Assembly: GCA_963695375.1 (NCBI GenBank)
Contig: OY968767.1
Coordinates: forward strand, 496,001-560,000
Length of the DNA stretch: 64,000 nucleotides
Direction of reading: 5' to 3'
Source of the DNA: JACCVL01 sp963695375
GTDB taxonomy: Bacteria; Actinomycetota; Actinomycetes; Propionibacteriales; Nocardioidaceae
Shown here: one piece after another, positions 58,308-64,000 of the stretch
Numbering within the stretch: position 1 is the first letter of the stretch
Layout of the letters: each line of letters starts with the position of its first letter
Position numbers and translations under genes: made by a program
Notes under the pieces: model-generated
Databases searched by the model: none
Told to the model about the DNA's origin: nothing
The model's input: the letters and a program-made list of their open reading frames with translations, nothing else

Positions 58308-59144
58308 ATGGCCGACGACTACCGCACTGTCAACCGGGCGGGCTGGGACGACCGGGCAGCCGCCCACGCCGCGTCCGCCGACTACGGCGTCGAGCGCTAC
58401 GTCGAGGACCCCGCCTTCATCGGCGAGGTGGTGAGCTTCGACCGCGACCGGCTCGGCGCCATCGACGGGCTGCGCGGCGTCCACCTGCAGTGCCACATCG
58501 GCACCGACACCATCTCGCTGTCCCGGCTGGGCGCGAGGATGACCGGGCTGGACTTCTCGCCCGCGTCGCTGGAGCAGGCGCGCCTGCTGGCGTCGCGCAC
58601 CGGCGACCCGGTGGAGTTCGTCCAGGCCGACGTCTACGACGCCGTCGACGTGCTGGGAGCCGCCGGATTCGACCTGGTCTTCACCGGTGTCGGCGCCCTG
58701 TGCTGGCTCCCGGACATTCGGCGGTGGGCGGAGGTCGTAGCCGGCCTGTTGCGGCCGGGTGGACGGCTGTTCCTTCGCGAGGGGCATCCGATGCTCTGGT
58801 CGCTGGGCGACCCGCGAGACGACGGGCTGCTCACGGTCGAACTCCCCTACTTCGAGCGGGCCGAGCCGATCGTCTGGGACGAGCCCGGCACCTACGTCGA
58901 CACCGATGTCACCTTCACCGCCAACGTGACGCACGAGTGGAACCACGGGCTCGGCGAGATCGTGACCGCGGTGCTGGACGCCGGCCTGCGGCTGACCGGG
59001 CTCGAGGAGCACGACAGCGTCCCGTGGGACGCCTTGCCCGGTTACCTGGATTCGCATCCCACGCACCCGAAGGAGTGGCGGCTGCGGGACCGGCCGTGGC
59101 GGCTGCCGCACACGTACACCCTGCAGGCGGTCCGGGAGGTTTGA
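58308..59144 (+). CDS. Class I SAM-dependent methyltransferase
   Basis: A 278-residue protein. Motif I is GVHLQCHIGTDTISLSRLGARMTGLDFSP, then FVQADVYDA and FDLVFTGVGALCWLPDIRRWAEVVAGLLRPGGRLFLREGHPM. The odd HLQCHIG (no GxGxG) is typical of a subgroup of actinobacterial methyltransferases of unknown target. The C-terminal part (PTHPKEWRLRDRPWRLPHTYTL) is a conserved lid. It starts 49 bases after the sigma factor stop and may be co-transcribed. Confidence 0.87.
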   Translation: MADDYRTVNRAGWDDRAAAHAASADYGVERYVEDPAFIGEVVSFDRDRLGAIDGLRGVHLQCHIGTDTISLSRLGARMTGLDFSPASLEQARLLASRTGDPVEFVQADVYDAVDVLGAAGFDLVFTGVGALCWLPDIRRWAEVVAGLLRPGGRLFLREGHPMLWSLGDPRDDGLLTVELPYFERAEPIVWDEPGTYVDTDVTFTANVTHEWNHGLGEIVTAVLDAGLRLTGLEEHDSVPWDALPGYLDSHPTHPKEWRLRDRPWRLPHTYTLQAVREV

Positions 59145-59163
59145 GTGTGTCGCCCGAGGTGCC

Positions 59164-59970
59164 TCAGGGCACCAGGTAGGCGGAGTCGCGGGCGTCGGTG
59201 ACGGCCATGTGCCCCGGCAGGTGTCCGAGGGCGAGCTCGGGACGCGAGGCCATCACGGCAGCCTGCGGGGTGACGCCGCAGGCCCAGAACACCGGCAGCT
59301 CGCCGGGCCGGATCTCGACCGGGTCGCCGAAGTCGGGCGCGTCCAGGTCGTCGATCCCCAGCGCCCGCGGGTCACCGACGTGCACCGGCGCTCCGTGCAC
59401 CGCCGGGTACCGCCCGCTGACCTGAACGGCCATCGGGACGAGGGCGGCCGGGATCGGGCGCATCGACACCACCAGCGGCCCGCCGAGCGTCCCGGCGGGC
59501 CGGCACGCCAGCGCGGTCCGGAACATCGGCACGTTGCAGTCCTGCTCCAGATGCCGGACCGGGACACCGGCGTCCAGCAGAGCCCGCTCGAAGGTGAAGC
59601 TGCAGCCGATGAGGAAGGCCACCAGGTCGTCGCGCCAGCGCTCGCGCACGTCGTCCGGAGTCTCGACGAGCTCGCCCCGGCGGTAGACGGTGTAGGCGGG
59701 GAGGTCGGTGCGCAGGTCCCCGGCGTGCAAGGGGGTGCGCGACGCCCCCGGCTCCCCGACGTCGAGCACCGGGCAGGCCTGCGGGTTCCGCTGGGCGAAG
59801 ATCAGCAGGTCGTACGCCACCGCGCGCGGCAGCACGATCAGGTTGGCCTGCGTCCACCCGTGACACCAGCCCGCGGTCGGTGTCCGCAGACCGGCGCGGA
59901 ACAGCCGGCGGGCACCGTCGGGGGTCAGCGCAGCCGGGTCGGCGGGCCGGCCGACCGGTCGCTCGCTCAC
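59164..59970 (-). CDS. YcsI-like putative hydro-lyase (DUF1445/D-glutamate cyclase family)
   Basis: A 268-residue protein of the UPF0317/DUF1445 family. RLFRAGLRTPTAGWCHGWTQANLIVLPRAVAYDLLIFAQRNPQACPVLDVGE is its start and AFLIGCSFTFERALL, QDCNVPMFRT, WACGVTPQAAVMASRPELALGHLPGHM its signatures. Relatives convert D-glutamate and 5-oxoproline or remove related compounds. Last gene of the five-gene leftward pxp operon; its ATG overlaps the pxpC stop by four bases. In Bacillus subtilis ycsI sits in the same operon. Confidence 0.92.
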   Translation of the reverse strand: MSERPVGRPADPAALTPDGARRLFRAGLRTPTAGWCHGWTQANLIVLPRAVAYDLLIFAQRNPQACPVLDVGEPGASRTPLHAGDLRTDLPAYTVYRRGELVETPDDVRERWRDDLVAFLIGCSFTFERALLDAGVPVRHLEQDCNVPMFRTALACRPAGTLGGPLVVSMRPIPAALVPMAVQVSGRYPAVHGAPVHVGDPRALGIDDLDAPDFGDPVEIRPGELPVFWACGVTPQAAVMASRPELALGHLPGHMAVTDARDSAYLVP

Positions 59971-60851
59971 CAGGTCTCCCGCGGTGCGGACCGGAAGCGG
60001 AGCCGCTGCCCCGGCCGGGCCTGACCGGCCAGCGGCAGGTCCGCGGCCAGGACCACGGCGATGACGGGGTAGCCCCCGGTCACCGGATGGTCGGCGAGGA
60101 AGAGCACCGGCTGGCCACTCGGCGGGACCTGCACCGCTCCGGCCACGGTGCCCTCGCTCGGCAGCTCGTCGGCGCGGGACCGGTCCAGCGTCGGTCCGTC
60201 GAGCCGCATCCCGACCCGGTTGCTGTCGCTGGCGACCGCGAACGGCTCCTCCCGTAGCAGCCGCAGCGCCTCGTCGGTGAACCAGTCGTCGCGCGGCCCG
60301 ACCAGCACCCGGAGCTCGAGGTCACCCTCCGGCAGCGCACGCACCGGTGCCACATCCACGGCCGGCACCGGTCCGCCCGTCGTCGTGCCGACCGGCAGCA
60401 CGTCGCCGTCCTCCAACGGCCGGCCCAGTCCGGCCAGGACGTCGGTGCTGCGGGAGCCAAGCACCGGCTCGGTCGCCACCCCCCCGCGTGCCGCGACATA
60501 GCTGCGCAGGCCGGTCCGGGGCGGCCCGAACGTCACCGTCGCCCCGTCGGGGACGTCGAGCGCGACGTGGGTGTCGACGGCCTGGCCGGCCACCGTGACC
60601 GGCGCCATCGCTCCGGTCACGGCGATCGTGAGCCGCCCGCGGGCACGCAGCTCCAGGGCGCCGAGGGTCAGCTCGAGCACGGCTGCTCCCTCTCGGTTCC
60701 CGACCAGCCGGTTCGCCAACCCGTACGCCTCGCGGTCGACCGCACCGGACGGCGAGACCCCGAGCGCGGCCCGACCCGGTCGGCCGGCGTCCTGGACCGT
60801 CGTCAGCGGCCCGGTCCGCAGCACCTCCAGCGCAGGGTGGGGCACCGCCAT
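59967..60851 (-). CDS. pxpC: 5-oxoprolinase subunit C (biotin-dependent carboxylase-like, KipA)
   Basis: A 294-residue protein. LEVLRTGPLTTVQDAGRPGRAALGVSPSGAVDREAYGLANRLVGN is the KipA/AHS2 signature, then GRLTIAVTGAMAPVTV, AARGGVATEPVLGSRSTDVLAGLGRPLEDGDVL and RVGMRLDGP. With PxpB it forms the ATP-dependent part acting on 5-oxo-L-proline, opened to glutamate. ATG/GTG at 60851, 13 bases after pxpB. Confidence 0.94.
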   Translation of the reverse strand: MAVPHPALEVLRTGPLTTVQDAGRPGRAALGVSPSGAVDREAYGLANRLVGNREGAAVLELTLGALELRARGRLTIAVTGAMAPVTVAGQAVDTHVALDVPDGATVTFGPPRTGLRSYVAARGGVATEPVLGSRSTDVLAGLGRPLEDGDVLPVGTTTGGPVPAVDVAPVRALPEGDLELRVLVGPRDDWFTDEALRLLREEPFAVASDSNRVGMRLDGPTLDRSRADELPSEGTVAGAVQVPPSGQPVLFLADHPVTGGYPVIAVVLAADLPLAGQARPGQRLRFRSAPRETW

Positions 60852-60864
60852 CAGGTCACCGCCA

Positions 60865-61479
60865 TCAGGTCGCCGCCGCGAAGCGGACCCGGGTCCCGGG
60901 CAGCAGCAGCGCCGGGGGGTCCCGGTCGACGTCCCACAGCCGGGCGGCGGTGCGGCCGATCAGCTGCCAGCCGCCGGGGGACTGCCGGGGATAGACGCCG
61001 GTGAACTCGCCCGCGAGCCCGACCGACCCGGCCGGCACGGAGGTGCGCGACTCCGACCGGCGCTCGACGTGCAGGCGATGGTCACCGCCGACGAGGTAGC
61101 CGAAGCCCGGCGCGAAGCCGATGAACGCCACCGTCCACACCGCCTCGGTGTGCAGCTCGACCACCTGGTGCTCCGAGAGGCCGGTCAGCTCCGCCACCTC
61201 CGCCAGGTCGGGGCCGTCGTAGGTCACCTCCAGCCGCACCGGGTCGTCGTCGGCTGTGGCGGCACCCTCGCTCGGGCGGACCGAGCGCAGGTGCTCGGCC
61301 ACCGCCGCGGCCGAGACGTCGGCCGGACCGAACCGCACCAACAGGGTGCGCGCGGCGGGGACCAGGTCGACGACCCACGGCGGCGGGGACGCGGCGACCG
61401 CGGCGTGCAACCCCATGACCTGCTCGAGATCGTCCAGCTCGACCAGCACGGCCGTGTCGCCGCAGCGCAGCAGCCTCAC
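60865..61479 (-). CDS. pxpB: 5-oxoprolinase subunit B (KipI)
   Basis: A 204-residue allophanate-hydrolase-subunit-1-like protein: VRLLRCGDTAVLVELDDLEQ at the start and EVTYDGPDLAEVAELTGLSEHQVVELHTEAVWTVAFIGFAPGFGYLVGGDHRLHVERRSESRTSVPAGSVGLAGEFTGVYPRQSPGGWQLIGRT with the conserved FAPGFGYL and YPRQSPGGW motifs. GTG at 61479 overlaps the pxpA stop (GTGA). The open frame continues upstream but is the pxpA region in another frame. Confidence 0.93.
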   Translation of the reverse strand: MRLLRCGDTAVLVELDDLEQVMGLHAAVAASPPPWVVDLVPAARTLLVRFGPADVSAAAVAEHLRSVRPSEGAATADDDPVRLEVTYDGPDLAEVAELTGLSEHQVVELHTEAVWTVAFIGFAPGFGYLVGGDHRLHVERRSESRTSVPAGSVGLAGEFTGVYPRQSPGGWQLIGRTAARLWDVDRDPPALLLPGTRVRFAAAT

Positions 61480-62282
61480 CGGCGACGCCCCTCGGTCACC
61501 GGCTCGGTGAACGGCGCGATCCGGACGCCGGACCGCTCCAGCTCGGCGCGTACCGCCCGGGCCATCTCCAACGCCCCCGGGCTGTCCCCATGCACGCAGA
61601 TCGACTCGGCATGCACCGACAGCGTGCTGCCGTCGACCGCGTCGAGCCGCCGGTCGCGGACGATCCGGACGCAGCGCTCGGCGACCGTGGCGGCGTCGGA
61701 CAACAGGGCGCCCGGCTCGCGGCGGGAGACCGGCGTGCCGTCCGGCTGGTAGGCGCGATCGGCGAACGCCTCGGGCACCGACCGCAGTCCGGCCTCGTCG
61801 GCCTGCCTCAGCCAGGTCGACGCGGGCAGCCCCAGGACCGGCAGGTCGTGGTCGAACAGCCGGACCGCCTCGACGACGGCCGCCGCCTGGGCCTCGTGGC
61901 GGACGATCGCGTTGTAGAGCGCCCCGTGTGGTTTGACGTACGCCAGCCCGGTGCCGGCGACCGCGGCGAAACCGGCCAGCGCGCCGAGCTGGTAGATCAC
62001 GTCGGCGGTGAGCTCGGCCGGTTCGACGTCCACGAACCGGCGGCCGAACCCGGCCAGGTCCCGGTACGACACCTGTGCGCCGATCACGACGCCGCGCTCG
62101 GCCGCCCAGCCACAGACCCGCTGCATCGTGGCCGGGTCGCCGGCGTGGAAGCCGCAGGCGATGTTCGCGCTGGTGACGACGTCGAGCAGTGCCTGGTCGT
62201 CCCCCAGCCGCCACACGCCGAACCCCTCGCCGAGGTCGCTGTTCAAATCGACGGTGAGTTCCGCTCCCGCGGCCGTGCTCAC
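61476..62282 (-). CDS. pxpA: 5-oxoprolinase subunit A (LamB/YcsF)
   Basis: A 268-residue protein of the YcsF/LamB family. VDLNSDLGEGFGVWRLGDD, TSANIACGFHAGDP, GAQVSYRDLAGFGRRF, YVKPHGALYN, ADEAGLRSVPEAFADRAYQPDGTPVSRREPGA and ICVHGDSPGA are the family blocks, with His and Asp residues that bind metal at the active site. It hydrolyses the phosphorylated 5-oxoproline intermediate. GTG at 62282 overlaps the transporter stop as GTGA. Confidence 0.95.
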   Translation of the reverse strand: MSTAAGAELTVDLNSDLGEGFGVWRLGDDQALLDVVTSANIACGFHAGDPATMQRVCGWAAERGVVIGAQVSYRDLAGFGRRFVDVEPAELTADVIYQLGALAGFAAVAGTGLAYVKPHGALYNAIVRHEAQAAAVVEAVRLFDHDLPVLGLPASTWLRQADEAGLRSVPEAFADRAYQPDGTPVSRREPGALLSDAATVAERCVRIVRDRRLDAVDGSTLSVHAESICVHGDSPGALEMARAVRAELERSGVRIAPFTEPVTEGRRR

Positions 62283-63514
62283 AGGGCCTCGAGGGAGGTC
62301 ATGGACTCGTAGCCGAGGTAGACCGCGACCAGCCAGGCGAGGATCCCGGCGACGATCAGCCAGCGCGGATAGCGGTAGCCGTCCATCAGGTCGCGCCGCC
62401 GCGCTGCGACCCACAGCAGCAGTCCGAAGCCGACCGGCAGGATCAGCCCGTTGAAAGCCCCGGCGAAGATCAGCAGCCGCACCGGCTCGGCGCCGAGGGT
62501 GAGGAACCCGGCCAGCGAGACCAGGATGAACGCCACGACGACCCACCGCTCGTGCGCGGTGACCCAGCGGCCGAACACCTTGGCGAACGACACCGACGTG
62601 TAGGAGGCACCGATCACGGAGGTGATCGCCGCGGACCACATCACCACGCCGAACGCCACCTCGCCGGCTGTTCCCAGCGCCGCGTCGAACGCCGAGGCCG
62701 GGGACTCCGAGTCGACCGGGCCACCGGCCTCGATCACGCCGAGCACGGCAAGGAAGAGCAGCACCCGCATCAGGCCGGTGAGCACGATGCCGGTGATCGA
62801 CGCGCGGGTGATCGCCGGCACGTGGTCCTTGCCCCGGATGCCGTTGTCGACCAGCCGGTGCGCCCCCGCGTACACGATGTAGCCGCCGACGGTTCCTCCG
62901 ATCAGCGTGGTGATCACCAGGAAGTCGATGGTCTCAGGGGCGACGGTCTGCCGGAGGGTCTCGCCGAGCGGCGGCTCGTTCGCGACCGCCACGTACGTGG
63001 TCATCGCGATCATGACCCCGCCCAGCACGACGACAAGCCGGTCCATCGCCAGCCCGGCGCGGCGGACCAGGAAGACCGCTATCGCGACCGCGGCCGAGAT
63101 GGTGGCGCCGATCCGGACGTCGAGTCCGAAGATCGCGGCGAGACCGAGGGAGGTCCCGGCGATGTTGCCGATGTTGAAGACCAGCCCGCCGAAGACGTCC
63201 AGCGCCGCCAGCAGGTAGCCCGAGCCCGGCGCCGCCTGGTTGGCCAGGTCCTGCGCCCGCCGGCCGGACACCCCGACCACCCGCCATACGTTCAACTGGA
63301 CGGCGATGTCGATCAGGACCGAGGCGAGGATTGCGAACGCGAATGCAGCCCGCAGCTCGGTGGTGAACGCGGTCGTCTGGGCGAGGAAGCCCGGACCGAT
63401 GGCCGACGTGGCCATGAGGAACATCGGGCCGAGGAAGCGGGACCGGCCGGTCGACCGGAGCTGGGTCGAGTCCTCGGGGGGTGGAGTGGGTGCCGACGTG
63501 CGCTGCTGGGTCAT
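62279..63514 (-). CDS. Nramp-like transporter in the 5-oxoprolinase operon (YcsG-like)
   Basis: A 411-residue membrane protein with 11 predicted helices of the Nramp/SLC11 superfamily. Canonical metal carriers have DPGN in helix 1 and MPH in helix 6. Here helix 1 reads ATSAIGPGFLAQ, without the Asp and Asn, and no MPH-like motif is seen in the GGTVGGYIVYAG region, so manganese or iron transport is unlikely. As the first gene of the pxp operon, matching ycsG next to ycsF, it may import 5-oxoproline or a related small molecule; this is inference. ATG at 63514 with GGAGC upstream. Confidence 0.88.
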   Translation of the reverse strand: MTQQRTSAPTPPPEDSTQLRSTGRSRFLGPMFLMATSAIGPGFLAQTTAFTTELRAAFAFAILASVLIDIAVQLNVWRVVGVSGRRAQDLANQAAPGSGYLLAALDVFGGLVFNIGNIAGTSLGLAAIFGLDVRIGATISAAVAIAVFLVRRAGLAMDRLVVVLGGVMIAMTTYVAVANEPPLGETLRQTVAPETIDFLVITTLIGGTVGGYIVYAGAHRLVDNGIRGKDHVPAITRASITGIVLTGLMRVLLFLAVLGVIEAGGPVDSESPASAFDAALGTAGEVAFGVVMWSAAITSVIGASYTSVSFAKVFGRWVTAHERWVVVAFILVSLAGFLTLGAEPVRLLIFAGAFNGLILPVGFGLLLWVAARRRDLMDGYRYPRWLIVAGILAWLVAVYLGYESMTSLEAL

Positions 63515-63587
63515 CGGAAGCTCCGGAGCGGAGAAAGCGGACGAACCGGCCCAGGCTAGGGCGCGCGCCCACCCCCTGCCACCGCAA

Positions 63588-63608
63588 CCTCCCCCCGCCG
63601 GGGGGAGG
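63588..63608. terminator. Strong GC hairpin CCTCCCCCC-3-GGGGGGAGG
   Basis: A 9-bp perfect stem with a three-base loop, 74 bases upstream of the Nramp-like start and next to the C-run tract. It sits between divergent genes, so it may be a leader hairpin or insulation rather than a classical terminator. No T-run on either side. Confidence 0.45.
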
Positions 63609-63611
63609 AGG

Positions 63612-63654
63612 CCCCACACCCCCCATACCCCCACACCCCCCACCCCCGTACCCC
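63612..63654 (-). other. Putative G-quadruplex tract (six G-runs of 4-6)
   Basis: On the minus strand six runs of four to six G lie within 43 bases, separated by 1-3 bases (plus strand C-runs at 63612-15, 63619-24, 63628-32, 63636-41, 63643-47, 63651-54). This is a strong intramolecular G-quadruplex motif. It is on the coding-side strand about 100 bases upstream of the pxp operon start and next to a half-site of the 18-base repeat. Confidence 0.75.
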
Positions 63655-63674
63655 ACGATCCGCGACTTTTGCAG
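63654..63674. repeat. Single half-site of the 18-base repeat family
   Basis: CACGATCCGCGACTTTTGCAG matches one arm of the palindromes at 1254 and 2109 with one T for C change. It stands alone, without the opposite arm, next to the G-run tract. Its single location here is in a divergent region, unlike the other copies that lie at 3' ends. Confidence 0.7.
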
Positions 63675-63770
63675 CCCCATCGCGTGCGAGACGCGACCCA
63701 CCCACCCCCTGAGTTGACCCGCCTCTACGCACCCCCGTAGCGTTACCCGCGGTTGCAGTTGTACTTCCGC

Positions 63771-63776
63771 TAGTGT
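63771..63776 (+). promoter_or_regulatory. Predicted -10 box TAGTGT of the cold-shock gene
   Basis: TAGTGT in an AT-richer patch. Transcription would start near 63783, exactly at the foot of the leader hairpin. No good -35 is visible at 16-18 bases upstream, so regulation or an extended element may compensate. Confidence 0.4.
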
Positions 63777-63782
63777 TTTGAA

Positions 63783-63817
63783 CGCCCGCGAAGTCTGACA
63801 GCGGGCGCTTTGTTTTC
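63783..63817 (+). promoter_or_regulatory. Leader hairpin plus T-rich tract (attenuator- or cold-shock-type)
   Basis: CGCCCGC (63783-63789) pairs perfectly with GCGGGCG (63801-63807); an 11-base loop lies between and CTTTGTTTTC follows. It looks like an intrinsic terminator placed at the very start of the cold-shock mRNA leader, before the start codon at 63904 by about 90 bases. It may attenuate transcription, or protect and regulate the mRNA by temperature. Confidence 0.55.
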
Positions 63818-63903
63818 TCGGGCCTTGTCCGAGCGGGGCGCCTGGTTGCGACCCGGGGCCGCGACCTGCGGTTCCGACCAGCACACCCCAGAAGGAGAGC
63901 CTC

Positions 63904-64000
63904 GTGGCTCAGGGCACCGTGAAGTGGTTCAACGCCGAGAAGGGCTTCGGCTTCATCGCTCAGGACGGCGACGGTCCGGACGTGTTCGTGCACTACAGCG
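63904..64000 (+). CDS. cspA: Cold-shock protein CspA, truncated by window edge
   Basis: Only the first 32 residues are visible: VAQGTVKWFNAEKGFGFI, then QDGDGPDVFVHYS, giving RNP1 KGFGFI and RNP2 VFVHYS. This is the standard short (about 67 residue) single-stranded nucleic-acid chaperone. AAGGAG lies nine bases before the GTG. The long structured leader (about 120 bases) is typical of cold-regulated csp genes. The C-terminus lies beyond the window. Confidence 0.95.
   Translation, partial: MAQGTVKWFNAEKGFGFIAQDGDGPDVFVHYS

Overview
The window is chromosomal DNA of a high-GC Gram-positive bacterium of the phylum Actinomycetota. The evidence is the very GC-rich third codon positions, frequent GTG starts with four-base GTGA/ATGA gene overlaps, actinobacterial families (DUF2530, DUF3027, PGPGW membrane protein, class E sortase, DtxR/IdeR, FprA, PknB-type kinase) and the serC / citrate synthase 2 / pdxH neighbourhood. 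I could not fix a genus from sequence alone. A free-living, stress-exposed organism fits the many signalling and redox genes. About 60 protein genes, one tRNA, one degraded insertion sequence and several unusual non-coding elements are supported.

Layout. 0-9 kb: end of an oligopeptidase B gene, a small secreted protein, a three-gene leftward operon (HAD phosphatase, aldo/keto reductase, FUSC membrane protein), DUF1206, a PfpI protein, and a coupled sortase plus lipoprotein hydrolase. 9-12 kb: a large surface Ig-like protein, a wrecked IS3 transposase, tRNA-Arg(CCT), and DUF2277 starting two bases after the tRNA. 12-22 kb: signalling block (Ser/Thr kinase, a giant kinase/GAF/SpoIIE phosphatase fusion, OsmC, GGDEF-EAL). 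22-31 kb: DUF1800/DUF1501 export pair, ideR, photolyase, GNAT, a GH13 glucosidase, and a promoter-driven structured RNA carrying a 12-codon reading frame. 31-43 kb: pdxH, citrate synthase, serC, a methyltransferase/beta-propeller pair, MarR/MFS efflux, DUF2530, DUF3027, MFS, Csp-like protein, larE. 43-49 kb: GGDEF protein, membrane SpoIIE phosphatase preceded by a tiny Trp-repeat secreted peptide, FprA. 49-54 kb: 3-hydroxybutyrate dehydrogenase, MHS permease and a GAF-PucR regulator. 53.5-57 kb: a three-gene translationally coupled copper-oxidase operon, apparently a split multicopper oxidase. 57-59 kb: RTX-like protein, SigB/F-type sigma factor, methyltransferase. 59-63.5 kb: complete 5-oxoprolinase operon with an Nramp-like transporter. 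The right edge has a G-quadruplex tract and a cold-shock gene with a terminator-like leader.

How genes work together. The SigB/F sigma factor, the two SpoIIE-type phosphatases (one carrying its own RsbW-like kinase domain) and the two GGDEF proteins suggest stress partner-switching and c-di-GMP signalling, although no separate antagonist gene lies here. The pxp genes plus YcsG- and YcsI-like proteins form a 5-oxoproline scavenging unit. The 51 kb block takes up and oxidises 3-hydroxybutyrate.

Most unusual: a family of intergenic elements built from an 18-base unit (AAGTCGCGGATCGTGACC) that occurs as near-perfect head-to-head palindromes, as a four-copy tandem array and as single half-sites, mainly at gene 3' ends. 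Other notable points are the orphan promoter/leader-peptide/hairpin RNA at 30.4 kb, the three 62-base repeats at 27.8 kb, the split oxidase, and the tRNA to DUF2277 junction.
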